From the NCBI GenBank assembly GCA_943369355.1, contig CALRMX020000005.1:285232-349231 (forward strand): a stretch of DNA of 64,000 bases, written 5' to 3'. The position numbers and the translations under genes are program-made. The notes below the pieces were generated by a model. It was not told the DNA's origin, ran no database searches, and was given only the letters and a program-made list of their open reading frames with translations. Positions 52,405-61,205 of the stretch are shown one piece after another (the stretch's first letter is position 1; each line of letters opens with the position of its first letter). Origin of the DNA: UBA7662 sp943369355 (GTDB taxonomy: Bacteria > Bacteroidota > Bacteroidia > UBA7662).

Positions 52405-53843
52405 TACGACTGTGCTGGCTTACGGAAAAGTATAAAAATACGCCCAAAAAACCGACGATACGGCGCCGCATCGAAGAGGGTAGAATCGGAATTGGCCTTG
52501 AAGCTCAAAAACATACCCACCGGGAGCAACACAAAGCTGCTGATCCACAAAGCGATTTCAGGGTCGAGGTGACTGTCGCGCGCCAACTTTTCCGACGTCA
52601 TGGTAATGACGTGGTAAATCAGGAAAAACAAGATGCAAAAGAGCATCGGCAACCCCAATCCGCCACGACGAATGATGGCTCCCAAGGGGGCGCCGATCAA
52701 AAACAGCACAAAACAGGCAAAGCTGAGGGCAAATTTGCGGTGCAATTCGAGATAGTGGCGGTTCAGCAAATTGCGTTTGGCACCCAACTCGCGCATCTTC
52801 ATGCCACTAAAGCCTTGTAAAGCCTGGGTGTTGTTGATAGCGTCTTGCAGCACAGCCTTACGCATATTGGGGTCGAGCGACGCAAAAAAATCGGCGGTAT
52901 CGCTCACCTTCGATGCGCTTAGCAATCGCGGTATGAAAGTGGAGTCTTTGCCAAACTGATAATAATTGGTCATAAAACCATTCAGCTCGCGCTGCCGAAA
53001 TAGGTAGTCCACTTCCAACGAATCTATCGCAAAGTCGAGCTGCGATACGTTCAGCATGCTGTAGTAGTCCTTAAAGAGTTCCTCGTCGGTACGCTGCATC
53101 TTAAGGGCCGACAAGTCAAAATGCACCAGCTGCTCGCCAAAGTGGCTACGCGTTTGTGGCCTACGGTGCGCTTCCTCGGGGCGCACATTCATCTCCTCGT
53201 AGCTGTAGCCGTTGTACAGCTTCAGGGTGAGGTAACGCTCGTCGTCGCTTTGGTACATTTCGCCGCTTTCGGCTACCACCACCTGCACATTACCACGGCC
53301 CGAACTGTGGTCGTAAATGAGCACATTGCGGATAAAACGGTTGTCCTCGCTTTTGCTCTCTATCCGTATTGCGTAATTCTCGATATCGGTATAAAAAATA
53401 CCCTCCTTGATCGATAAGGCTGGTTTTTTCTGCTGTATGTCGTACAACAAGGAGCCAAACTTGAGGCGGCTCACAGGCAAAACCGTATTGCTGAAATAAA
53501 AAGCACCGGCACTAAACACCAAAATAAGCAGCAGCAACGGCCGCATAAAACGCCACAACGAAATACCCGACGATTTGATGGCCGTGAGCTCGTAAAACTC
53601 ACCCAAATTGCCAAAAGTCATGATGGAGGCCAACAAAATGGCCAGCGGCAAGGCGAGTGGTACAAAACTCGCCGAGGCATAAAAAAGCAACTCCGCTATG
53701 ATGTACCATTCGAGGCCCTTGCCGACAAGATCGTCGATATACACCCACAAAAACTGCATCACCAGCACAAAAAGTACGATGAGGAAAGTGAGTACAAATG
53801 GCCCTAAAAAGGCCTTAAGCAAAAGCCGGTTGAGGATTTTCAA
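52404..53843 (-). CDS. LptF/LptG family permease (YjgP/YjgQ)
   Basis: 479 residues from a TTG at 53843 (MKILNRLLLKAFLGPFVLTF), which gives the usual N-terminus of the family; no in-frame ATG is near. Helices 1-3 include FVLTFLIVLFVLVMQFLWVY and FVPLALPLAILLASIMTFGN, then a periplasmic beta-jellyroll, then three C-terminal helices (LSFACFVLFLIGAPLGAIIR is typical). It extracts lipopolysaccharide-type lipid for transport to the outer membrane with LptB and partners. It shares one base with the downstream GT4 gene, and 13 bases separate it from the START-like gene. Confidence 0.9.
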   Translation of the reverse strand: MKILNRLLLKAFLGPFVLTFLIVLFVLVMQFLWVYIDDLVGKGLEWYIIAELLFYASASFVPLALPLAILLASIMTFGNLGEFYELTAIKSSGISLWRFMRPLLLLILVFSAGAFYFSNTVLPVSRLKFGSLLYDIQQKKPALSIKEGIFYTDIENYAIRIESKSEDNRFIRNVLIYDHSSGRGNVQVVVAESGEMYQSDDERYLTLKLYNGYSYEEMNVRPEEAHRRPQTRSHFGEQLVHFDLSALKMQRTDEELFKDYYSMLNVSQLDFAIDSLEVDYLFRQRELNGFMTNYYQFGKDSTFIPRLLSASKVSDTADFFASLDPNMRKAVLQDAINNTQALQGFSGMKMRELGAKRNLLNRHYLELHRKFALSFACFVLFLIGAPLGAIIRRGGLGLPMLFCILFFLIYHVITMTSEKLARDSHLDPEIALWISSFVLLPVGMFLSFKANSDSTLFDAAPYRRFFGRIFILFRKPAQS

Positions 53844-53856
53844 GGTATGGGTTTAT

Positions 53857-54237
53857 TCAGGCGCCTAGTCGCGTACGCAGAGCGTTTACGGCATTGTCCC
53901 ACAAACGCTGGTTTTGCTCCTGTTCTTCCGAATCGCAAAAATCAGTGATGGTCAACGATACCTCGCCCGTGAGCTCGTCCTGACGCAGGCGAAACTCAAA
54001 AAATTCCTCATCGGGATCATCCAACCAACGGAAACGGGTATGCGAGTTGAGCTTGTTTTCTTCTAAAGCTGCTTCCCGGGGCGAATCGTCCCAAGTAAAA
54101 ATGTAGTTTCCTTGCTTCAGATTAACCTGCTCGGCAAACCACTCTTCCAAACCCGAAGGATTCGAAATGTAGCGGTAAAGCAGCTTCGGAGAGCAGTGAA
54201 AGAGATATTCAAGTTTGTTTTTAACCCTGTTTTCCAT
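53857..54237 (-). CDS. START-like (SRPBCC, START_2) protein
   Basis: 126 residues from the ATG at 54237 (MENRVKNKLEYLF). A longer frame to 54339 adds an unrelated-looking tail. Motifs: FHCSPKLLYRYISNPSGLEE, then GNYIFTWDDSPREAAL and FRWLDDPDEEFFEFRLRQDE. This is the usual length and order of the START_2 family found near lptG in Bacteroidota. A hydrophobic pocket is expected but its ligand is unknown. Confidence 0.85.
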   Translation of the reverse strand: MENRVKNKLEYLFHCSPKLLYRYISNPSGLEEWFAEQVNLKQGNYIFTWDDSPREAALEENKLNSHTRFRWLDDPDEEFFEFRLRQDELTGEVSLTITDFCDSEEQEQNQRLWDNAVNALRTRLGA

Positions 54238-54497
54238 CGTTCGTTCCTTTGCGCCCGTGGGCGACCTCACTTCACAAGTATAAGAGTTTAAACACAATTT
54301 TTTGGGCTTTTCTGTCGAAACTTCGACCGCATAGGCCAACCCTTAAAACGAGCGAAATGTTATTGAAAATCTGTGATCACACCCACCATCTGTCGATTCT
54401 TTCAAAACCACTTGCAGCAGGCCAATAGAACGCAAAAGGGCAAAAATTCGCATGAAGGTTCAACAAATTAAAATAGGCGTATATTTGCAGTCCTTTT

Positions 54498-54571
54498 GGC
54501 GGGGTAGCTCAGATGGTTAGAGCGTAGGATTCATAACCCTAAGGTCGGCAGTTCGATCCTGCTCCCCGCTA
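54498..54571 (+). tRNA. tRNA-Met (CAT)
   Basis: A 74-nt cloverleaf. Acceptor GGCGGGG pairs with CCCCGCT (one G-T), D arm GCTC/GAGC, anticodon loop TTCATAA with CAT at 54532-54534, T arm GGCAG-TTCGATC-CTGCT, discriminator A. CCA is not encoded. Anticodon CAT could also be a lysidine-modified tRNA-Ile, but the loop sequence and elongator-type stem favour Met. Confidence 0.95.
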
Positions 54572-54844
54572 CTTCCCGAACCGCTTTTGACTACCGTCGG
54601 AAGCGGTTTTTTGTTTGGCCCTATTTTCACAAAATCGTGATTTATACTTCGCCCTTTTTTCACGCGATATGAGCGAAAACAACATTTATAAAGAAAGAAT
54701 CGCCAGGTTTTTGGTTTAACCAAAATCACATCGTGGATTTAGCTTTAAGTATATTATTAACTTTAAAATAAAATTATTTATCTATTTTTTTATTTTTGAA
54801 TATTCTTTTCACTTATAACTATAATATACAGGCTGAAATTCACC

Positions 54845-55363
54845 ATGCACTATGAGCTCGTTAAATTGAAAGACTATAGCGGGAAGTATTGTAATGTATA
54901 TTCCATCATCCCTCAAAAAAAGGAAATAACCCTTTTTGAGGGTTTTGTGAAGGAGCAAATAGCACATAGAAAAACAGAACTACTCGACATCAGTACTCGA
55001 ATTCGGCTAATGGGGCAAAAATTTGGTGCACGATATACCTACTTCAAACATTATGAAGGTAAATACGGCGACTTTGTTTGCGCACTGTACGATTTACCAA
55101 GCAAAGCCCTACGCTTGTATTGCATTCGCTTTGGTACTGAAGTATTGATATTGGGAGGTGGGGGAGAAAAGCCAAAAAACATAAAGGCTTGGCAAGAAAA
55201 CCCCAAACTAGCGTATGAAGCAACTTTAATGATTCGCTATGCACAGGATATTGCCAAAAAAATGATGCTTGGAGAACTGTATTGGTCGGCAGATAAAACA
55301 GACTTAGAAGGTAATTTCAAATACAACGAAGGAGGAGAACATGAAGACAACGAACTACACTAG
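54845..55363 (+). CDS. Candidate toxin of a toxin-antitoxin-chaperone module
   Basis: 172 residues, no signal peptide. A RelE/HigB-like core is suggested by FGARYTYFKHYEGKYGDFVC, ALYDLPSKALRLYCIRFG and TEVLILGGGGEKPKN, which resemble the strand-rich core (L-R-x-Y-x-I/C) of that superfamily. It is the first gene in an overlapping trio with an XRE regulator and a SecB-like protein. The order toxin, antitoxin, chaperone is that of TAC modules. The catalytic residues cannot be assigned. The 272 bases between the tRNA and this gene are very AT-rich and hold its promoter. Confidence 0.6.
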   Translation: MHYELVKLKDYSGKYCNVYSIIPQKKEITLFEGFVKEQIAHRKTELLDISTRIRLMGQKFGARYTYFKHYEGKYGDFVCALYDLPSKALRLYCIRFGTEVLILGGGGEKPKNIKAWQENPKLAYEATLMIRYAQDIAKKMMLGELYWSADKTDLEGNFKYNEGGEHEDNELH

Positions 55364-55793
55364 CCCATTGCTTCAAACACTTGCAGAGGAAACAAACCGC
55401 TTGGAATTCGAACAAGCGCAAGCTAAAATGCGTATTGCCGCCAATATTGATGACTTGCTACAGCAAAAAGCTTGGACGCAATCGCAATTCGCAGCTGCAG
55501 TCAAGAAACAAGCATCCGAAATATCGAAATGGCTCAGTGGAACACACAACTTCACAGTCGATACCTTAGTGCAAATTGCCCTGGTTTTAGATGTGCGTTT
55601 GAGTGATCTGATACAAGAACCGGAACCAAAACTTGTCTTTCATGCTCGTTTTGAACTACAATCGGCTTCAAGTCGAACTACAGCCCACCAAAATCGGGCA
55701 TCTCAAAATATTCAAGAGAATAAACGCACGCCCTTGCAATTAAAAAAAGCTGAAGTAAACGTGAACATCAGAACGTATGAGCAAAAAAGCTAA
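55341..55793 (+). CDS. XRE-type antitoxin with extended C-terminus
   Basis: 150 residues. The HTH domain is at about 36-92 (DDLLQQKAWTQSQFAAAVKK, EISKWLSGTHNFTVDTLVQI). Residues 97-150 form a polar tail with little predicted structure (SASSRTTAHQNRASQN, then KRTPLQLKKAEVNVN). In TAC modules such a tail is the chaperone-addiction segment bound by the SecB-like partner. The start codon overlaps the first gene by 23 bases and has an unusual strong GGAGGAGA before it. Most Bacteroidota genes lack a Shine-Dalgarno sequence, but here it may be forced by coding of the first gene. Confidence 0.75.
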   Translation: MKTTNYTSPLLQTLAEETNRLEFEQAQAKMRIAANIDDLLQQKAWTQSQFAAAVKKQASEISKWLSGTHNFTVDTLVQIALVLDVRLSDLIQEPEPKLVFHARFELQSASSRTTAHQNRASQNIQENKRTPLQLKKAEVNVNIRTYEQKS

Positions 55794-56238
55794 AAAAGAA
55801 GCGCCTCTTAATCCACACGAGCAAATTGTATTAAAAGACATTGTTCTGCTATCGTGTGCTCACGAAGCAATTTCGGACCAAGATGAAAAGCCGTTCCATT
55901 TTAATTTCGATGTACAAATTGAAATGCAAGCCGACTTGCCAACTAATTTGCTCATTGTTAAAATTCACGTAAGCATCAACAATGAACAACAAACCAAAAA
56001 ACTTGGAAAAATAGCCGTGAGCTATTCTTTTGAGGTGCTCGATTTGAAGGATATGGTCGAAGAAAACGCTCAAAAAAAGCCACAACTTGCTCAGCATCTT
56101 AGCGACAGCGTAAATTCAATCGCCCTAGCAACCACTCGCGGATTAATGTTTGCGAATTTTAAAGGTACAGCTCTGCACCATGCTTATCTACCCATCATCA
56201 GTCGGAAGCAATTTAAAACTTCGACAACTTTGGTTTAA
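55777..56238 (+). CDS. SecB-like chaperone of a TAC module
   Basis: 153 residues. The strand pattern (HFNFDVQIEMQADLPTNLLI, IHVSINNEQQTKKLGKIAVS, FEVLDLKDMVEENAQ), a helix (LAQHLSDSVNSIALATTRGL) and the end FKGTALHHAYLPIISRKQF parallel SecB: four long strands, then a helix with T/S-x-R-G and a final L-P-x-I segment. It should hold the antitoxin in a folded state and release the toxin under stress or phage attack. It overlaps the antitoxin by 17 bases. A SecB-like call without a search is moderate; only the distribution of motifs supports it. Confidence 0.6.
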   Translation: MSKKAKKEAPLNPHEQIVLKDIVLLSCAHEAISDQDEKPFHFNFDVQIEMQADLPTNLLIVKIHVSINNEQQTKKLGKIAVSYSFEVLDLKDMVEENAQKKPQLAQHLSDSVNSIALATTRGLMFANFKGTALHHAYLPIISRKQFKTSTTLV

Positions 56239-56262
56239 GTTAAATGCTTGAATTGCAATTTA

Positions 56263-57444
56263 CTAGCGACTTATCGGTATGCGCTGCTGATCGCCATAGG
56301 GGTTTTGTACCAACGCATACTGTTTGCGCCTCTTGTAGACCAGCGAAGCGGTCGGGTCGTCGGCCGACTGCAATTCAATCACATCCACGGGTATGGCATC
56401 GGCTGCCTCGCCTGCTACCAAGATTTTCACCAAACAAGGGTAGCGTATGGTTATTTTATCGTGTAGCGCAACCAAGCGCATATTCGGGCGAAGGAGCCAG
56501 CTGGGCCGGTTTTTTACATACACCGAATTCGGATGATACACATGGCAGTCGATTCGTTTGGCGGGATTGGCGCTATGGAAATACTGGCCCATACTATCCA
56601 CAAAGAGGGCCGAGTACGTTAAATCCATCAACTTACGGTACCGGCTACCTACAACATGGTATTCGCTGAGTGTGGTTTGATCTACGGTAAACGGGTCTTC
56701 TCCGGTAAGCTGCTTGAGCTGTCCAGCCATAGGCAAGCCCATAAATCCCCGGAGGGTGTCCTCCACGGCGTGGTCGTAGCCGCACAAAAGCACTATTCGC
56801 GCTTTTGGAGAAGCATCCAGCACCTTTTTTACGTTCATGGCCTGAGCAAGCTCCCTCCCTTGCTGCTGCTGCAGCGAGTCGTCGAACCGCTGCTCGTAGG
56901 CAAACAACACAAAACCCAGCTCCAGTGCTTCGCGGATGAGTCGCCCGAATGCCGGCTCGTGTGTATACAAGCCTGTTTGTGTAACAGCATACTTGCGTTG
57001 GTTCAACAAACTGTCGTCGTGATTGAGTGCCTCCAACCCCAAGTGGGTGTAGCCCATCGCCTTGAGCTCTTTGAGCATACTCAGCACAAACAACCGATGT
57101 GGCGCCATATAATGTGCCTCGTTAAAGATGAGCAAACGACGGTTTTTGGCTTCTACCAAGATTTGATCTTGCGCAGCTACAGGACCGTAGCGGGCCAATA
57201 AGGCACGTTGTTCGGCCGTGGGCTGGGCAGGCTTGGCATTCGGAAACTGCATATCCTTAACCTCCAGCGCTTTTTGGTGGTTGCCGATGAAAGAATAATA
57301 CCATGAGCCTGCTTGAAACTTGTACGGAAGGGTATCGTGTACCAGCAAACTATCGATTTGTTTGCTGAAATAATACACCCGCTCTTGTGCATTGGCCCCC
57401 ATAAAAGCCGACAAAAGTACCCATACAACCAATCGAAACCGCAT
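56263..57444 (-). CDS. Secreted EreA/ChaN-like protein
   Basis: 393 residues from the ATG at 57444, where the signal peptide starts (MRFRLVVWVLLSAFMGANAQ); an upstream ATG at 57525 exists. The core contains LLIFNEAHYMAPHRLFVLSM, YTHLGLEALNHDD, ELGFVLFAYEQRF and RIVLLCGYDHAVEDT, which has the G/N-E-x-H and E-A motifs of the erythromycin-esterase/ChaN/TraB-like superfamily. The role is unknown; a metal-dependent hydrolase or haem-handling protein in the periplasm is possible. It is convergent with the TAC operon (24 bases apart). Confidence 0.7.
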   Translation of the reverse strand: MRFRLVVWVLLSAFMGANAQERVYYFSKQIDSLLVHDTLPYKFQAGSWYYSFIGNHQKALEVKDMQFPNAKPAQPTAEQRALLARYGPVAAQDQILVEAKNRRLLIFNEAHYMAPHRLFVLSMLKELKAMGYTHLGLEALNHDDSLLNQRKYAVTQTGLYTHEPAFGRLIREALELGFVLFAYEQRFDDSLQQQQGRELAQAMNVKKVLDASPKARIVLLCGYDHAVEDTLRGFMGLPMAGQLKQLTGEDPFTVDQTTLSEYHVVGSRYRKLMDLTYSALFVDSMGQYFHSANPAKRIDCHVYHPNSVYVKNRPSWLLRPNMRLVALHDKITIRYPCLVKILVAGEAADAIPVDVIELQSADDPTASLVYKRRKQYALVQNPYGDQQRIPISR

Positions 57445-57585
57445 CGAACGAATATAACAAATTCTCTGGGCTACAACGCCATAGCGACGATACCACTGAG
57501 CCACCTTACCGCTCAGCAAAGTCATTTAACAACTCCTTAACTCCTTCTGAACTGCCTTTTGGTGGCTTTTTCGTATGTTAGAGCA

Positions 57586-58251
57586 GTGAAAACTCAGCTG
57601 TTTACGCTCGTTCGTCAAAATAAAGGGTTCTACTGGCCTCTGCTCTTGTTCCTCGGCACGGGCTTGGTAGTACTTGCCTTGGTCGATAAAACCAACAGCT
57701 TCCTCTTTTTCAACCGCTGGCATCACCCCTTGGCCGATGCCGTATTCCCTACACTTACCCACTTTGGCGATGGTTTGATGGGCCTGGCGCTCATCGTACT
57801 GTTACTTTTGGTCAACTACCGCTTAGCCATTAGCGCTACAGTTTGCTTTTTTAGCGTGCTTTTGCTCACACAACTCGGAAAACTGGTGCTGTTCGCCGAT
57901 GTTTTACGCCCGGCAGGCCACTTTCGCGAGCTCGGCATCCCCATTCGCCTGGTCGAAGGAGTAGAAATGCACTACAACAACAGTTTTCCGTCGGGGCACT
58001 CGGCTGGGGCCTTTGCGCTCTACAGCTTCATTGCCTTGGCACTACCGAATAAGTCGATGGGATTTCCGCTTTTTGTGGTGGCCTTGTTGGCGGCATTTTC
58101 ACGCATCTACCTCTCTCAGCATTTCTTCAACGATGTGGTGGTGGGCTCGGCTATAGGCGCATGCTGCACCTTGCTGATTTACAGCTGGATGGAAAACCGC
58201 TATTTTAGTCACGCTCGGCCGTGGCACAAGCGTGGGCTCCTCCGCAAATAA
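57586..58251 (+). CDS. PAP2-family membrane phosphatase
   Basis: About 221 residues. Helices alternate with the three PAP2 motifs: KLVLFADVLRP (K-x6-R-P, adapted), NNSFPSGHSAGAF (P-S-G-H) and FSRIYLSQHFFNDVVVG (S-R-x5-H-x3-D). The acid phosphatase-type site should face the periplasm and dephosphorylate lipid pyrophosphates, such as undecaprenyl-PP, or phosphatidyl groups. The start is uncertain: there is no in-frame ATG, so I took the GTG at 57586; a TTG at 57559 is an alternative. The stop codon touches that of the convergent gene. Confidence 0.85.
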   Translation: MKTQLFTLVRQNKGFYWPLLLFLGTGLVVLALVDKTNSFLFFNRWHHPLADAVFPTLTHFGDGLMGLALIVLLLLVNYRLAISATVCFFSVLLLTQLGKLVLFADVLRPAGHFRELGIPIRLVEGVEMHYNNSFPSGHSAGAFALYSFIALALPNKSMGFPLFVVALLAAFSRIYLSQHFFNDVVVGSAIGACCTLLIYSWMENRYFSHARPWHKRGLLRK

Positions 58252-58689
58252 TCAGTTACCCTTCACGCGTGTCCACGTTTCGGTACGGCCTATCGCCGCA
58301 AAGCCGATGTATCCGCGCACTTCCAGTTTATCGTTGCCGTTGAGGGTAAGTATGCAGTTGTATACCTTGCCGAGCTCAGGATCGTAAACCGTTCCGCCTT
58401 CCCACTTGCCTTCGCCCGAATAGGTAAAGCCTTTGAGCAGGTACAAGCCCAGCAAGGGGCGATTACGCTTGTCTTTGTCGGGGTTCTTATCGTCGAGCTT
58501 GGGCTTGCCGTCGGGGTGGTTGGGCTCACGCACCCAGCTCAGCTTGCCTTGTACCTTGCCGTTTACCTGCTCCATGCGGATGTGCGCATCGCCATTGGCA
58601 GTTAGCCAACTGCCAACAATCAGCTTTTCGCGCTGATCTTGGGCCAGTAAACCCATCGGTATCAGCAGTAGCAAAATAAATCGGTACAT
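58252..58689 (-). CDS. DUF2147 secreted protein
   Basis: 145 residues from the ATG at 58689 (signal peptide MYRFILLLLIPMGLLAQ). The DUF2147 pattern is clear: IVGSWLTANGDAHIRM, LGLYLLKGFTYSGEGKWEGG, TVYDPELGKVYNC, LEVRGYIGFAAIGRTETW. The beta-barrel-like fold may bind small ligands; the function of the family is not established. It ends directly against the PAP2 gene with no room for a terminator. Confidence 0.85.
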   Translation of the reverse strand: MYRFILLLLIPMGLLAQDQREKLIVGSWLTANGDAHIRMEQVNGKVQGKLSWVREPNHPDGKPKLDDKNPDKDKRNRPLLGLYLLKGFTYSGEGKWEGGTVYDPELGKVYNCILTLNGNDKLEVRGYIGFAAIGRTETWTRVKGN

Positions 58690-58735
58690 ACGTAAGATTT
58701 GAGTGCCTGAAAATACACTTTTCCGGCCGTTGTAG

Positions 58736-59476
58736 CTACTGATCGAGCCAGCGTTTAAACTCAGCAGCTTTTTCGCGGGCAACTACCAAATCGTCCTCGT
58801 CGCAAGCCTGTACACTTAACTTCCAACGGCTATTGAACCAACTGTGTATTTCGGTAATGGCGTTTATATGGACAATATATTTTCGGCTAATCCGGAAAAA
58901 ACGCTTCGGGTCGAGCTGGTCTTCCAACTGATCAAGTGTAAAGTCGATGGGGTAATTGCGGTCGCCACTGCGGAGCCAACACAACTTATCGGCGCTAAAC
59001 AGCAAGCTAACCTCATCCACTCCGAAACTTTTGAGCTTATCGCCTACCTTCACGATGAAACGCTCCTTGTAACTTTTGGCAGGCTGCAGCAGCTCGCGAA
59101 CGCGGTCGGCCGAAACTAGCTTCGGGGGTTGCTGCTCGAAACGCCGCAAGGCTTCCTCCAATTCAGCAGCCTCCAAGGGCTTGAGCAGGTAGTCGAGCGC
59201 CTGACGACGAAAGGCCTGCACGGCATACTGATCGTAGGCGGTAGTGAAGATGACCGGACAAACCATCAACCCCTGCTCGAAGAGTTGCAAACTCAAGCCG
59301 TCGGTGAGCCGTATGTCGCACAGAGCCAGGTCAAAGCTGCCGGCTTGGAGCAACATGCTTGCTTCGCGCAAACTGGTAGCAGGGCCTACCAGGGTCCAAC
59401 TGGGGCGCAACTCGTGCAGCAGCTGCCGCAAACGTTCGGCGGCCAGAGGCTCGTCTTCAATGAGTAGTACTTTCAT
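58736..59476 (-). CDS. LytTR-type response regulator
   Basis: 246 residues. Receiver domain 1-120 with E7-D8 and phosphoacceptor D54 (LALCDIRLTDG), switch K in YLLKPL; LytTR DNA-binding domain at about 130-240 (RFIVKVGDKLKSFGVDEVSL, RFFRISRKYIVHINAI, WKLSVQACDEDDLVVAREKA). LytTR regulators bind direct repeats of about 9 bases spaced by one helical turn or more. A matching 21-bp-period repeat lies before the TonB receptor at 63344. It overlaps the kinase gene by 4 bases and is the last gene of the cluster. Confidence 0.9.
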   Translation of the reverse strand: MKVLLIEDEPLAAERLRQLLHELRPSWTLVGPATSLREASMLLQAGSFDLALCDIRLTDGLSLQLFEQGLMVCPVIFTTAYDQYAVQAFRRQALDYLLKPLEAAELEEALRRFEQQPPKLVSADRVRELLQPAKSYKERFIVKVGDKLKSFGVDEVSLLFSADKLCWLRSGDRNYPIDFTLDQLEDQLDPKRFFRISRKYIVHINAITEIHSWFNSRWKLSVQACDEDDLVVAREKAAEFKRWLDQ

Positions 59477-60495
59477 CCGTTCAGCTCCAAAAGCGGCAAG
59501 CGCACTTCAAAATGAGTGTTGTTGGTAATAACCGATACCGGGAGGTCGGTGAGGTATTGGTAGCGCTCCCGCAAATTGCTGATGCCCAAACGGCTGCCTT
59601 CGGCGGGCTCCTGACGTGCGCGCAAGCCATTGCGAACTACTAATTGCTCTCCCTCGGTAAATACTTCCAAGGTGAGTGGATGTTCGCGGTCGATTGCATT
59701 GTGTTTAAGCGCATTTTCGAGCAACAATTGCACTGCCATCGGCGGCACAAATCGGTTGAGCGTCGGGTCGATGTTCAACTTCAATTGCAGCGCATCGCCA
59801 TAACGTAGCTGCTCCAAAAACAACCACGACTCGCAAAACTTCCATTCAGTCGATAGCGGCACGATCTCTTCCTGCTGGTTATCGAGTATGTAACGGTAAA
59901 CCTTGCTGAGTCGAGCAATAAACTCCTGCGCTTTCGTGGCATCCTGCTGTACCAAGGCACTCAACGAATTGAGGTTATTGAATAAAAAGTGCGGGTTTAC
60001 CTGGTTCTTGAGGCTGGCATAACGTGTGAGCGCCATCTCCCGCTCCAACGCCAATGTACGTTCGCTTTGTTGCCGCCAGCTTTTGAAAAAGTTGAAGCCG
60101 TGAATAATGGCACTGATGGCAATGGTGATAATCATCTGAAACACCATACTGCGGATAACCCGCTGAGTGAAAATGGAGTCTACCACCTCGACAATCTGTA
60201 CGAAATACAGCCAGTTCACCAAAAAGATCACCGCCAACGACAAGACGAACATGCCGGCCAAACCGTACCAAAAACGAAGGATGGGGTTTTTACTCCAGCT
60301 CACCTGCCGATCGGCGATATAATTGGCCAGGTGGTTGGCCTGCCAGATGCCGTAACCGAGCCCGATACTGAATACCAAATCGGCAATCAGGTCGTCGGTA
60401 TCAAAAAGGCATTCCCAACAGCTCAAGCCAGTGAGCAAGATGGTGATCACGGCCATCAACAGCATCACCCCCAAATGTCTCCAAATCACTTGCAT
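59473..60495 (-). CDS. LytS-like sensor histidine kinase
   Basis: 340 residues. Four N-terminal helices form a membrane sensor with no large extracytoplasmic domain (LLMAVITILLTGLSCWECLF, LAVIFLVNWLYFVQIV). The His_kinase domain has the phosphoacceptor H169 in LKNQVNPHFLFNNLNSLSAL, and the ATPase part has AVQLLLENALKHNA and RLGISNLRERY. It should phosphorylate the LytTR regulator whose gene it overlaps. It shares 10 bases with the TPR gene before it. Confidence 0.9.
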   Translation of the reverse strand: MQVIWRHLGVMLLMAVITILLTGLSCWECLFDTDDLIADLVFSIGLGYGIWQANHLANYIADRQVSWSKNPILRFWYGLAGMFVLSLAVIFLVNWLYFVQIVEVVDSIFTQRVIRSMVFQMIITIAISAIIHGFNFFKSWRQQSERTLALEREMALTRYASLKNQVNPHFLFNNLNSLSALVQQDATKAQEFIARLSKVYRYILDNQQEEIVPLSTEWKFCESWLFLEQLRYGDALQLKLNIDPTLNRFVPPMAVQLLLENALKHNAIDREHPLTLEVFTEGEQLVVRNGLRARQEPAEGSRLGISNLRERYQYLTDLPVSVITNNTHFEVRLPLLELNG

Positions 60496-61121
60496 TTTTC
60501 CATCAGTTGATCGTTACGCGTTTTGCCCCAGCCAGGATACAACGGACTCAACTTCTCAAATTTGGCGAATTTAGCATCAGCTTGCTTCAGCAAGGGACAA
60601 GCTTTTTCGGCCCCACCACCAAACATGGCTGGAGTAAACAACAAATTTTGCCCCAACAAATGATACGGACGCGGGTTTTCTGGGTTCAGTTGGATGGCTT
60701 TCTCCAGGGTTTCCTGAACCAAGCTGCTGTATTTCATGCCACGGGTCATGGGGCTAATGGCCAACTTGGCCTGGTACACATACCCCAAAAGGGTCACCAG
60801 CTCGGCTTCTTTCGGCGCCAGTTTAAGGCCTTCGTTCACCCACTTTTCACCTTCGTCGGCATAACCGTCGCGCTTGTCGTCGTCTTTTTCCATAAACGAA
60901 GCCAATACAAAACAATATCCGGCATAATAGCGGGGTAGCCACTCCTGGGCGGCTACTTTGCTGATGCGTTCAAACTGACCGGCGGATGCAACTAAATCGG
61001 CAGCGGATTTGCCCGTTTTCATCTGCTCGAGGGCTTTGGTCATGGCGTCTTCGTAAGCACCGGCAGTGGCGGTGGCAAGACTGGTGGCGGCAAAAAGAAC
61101 CGCAAAGAGTAGTTTTTTCAT
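60486..61121 (-). CDS. Secreted TPR-like protein
   Basis: 211 residues with a signal peptide (LLFAVLFAATSLATATA). Helical pairs such as WLPRYYAGYCFVLASFMEKD, WVNEGLKLAPKEAELVTLL and EKAIQLNPENPRPYHLLGQN follow the TPR rule. It probably lies in the periplasm and may link the TonB receptor of the same cluster to the LytS-like kinase. The kinase start overlaps its end by 10 bases. Confidence 0.8.
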   Translation of the reverse strand: MKKLLFAVLFAATSLATATAGAYEDAMTKALEQMKTGKSAADLVASAGQFERISKVAAQEWLPRYYAGYCFVLASFMEKDDDKRDGYADEGEKWVNEGLKLAPKEAELVTLLGYVYQAKLAISPMTRGMKYSSLVQETLEKAIQLNPENPRPYHLLGQNLLFTPAMFGGGAEKACPLLKQADAKFAKFEKLSPLYPGWGKTRNDQLMEKCK

Positions 61122-61205
61122 GAGTAAAAGGGTTTTATGATTATTCGATTTTAGTTTTCTAAGGTTGAGTGCTTGAAAGGGCGAGGCTAAAACGTTTGCT
61201 TCCGG

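Noticed and set aside
54517..54729. 70-codon minus-strand frame over the tRNA
   Set aside because: It overlaps the tRNA-Met gene and reads its complement; not a protein gene.
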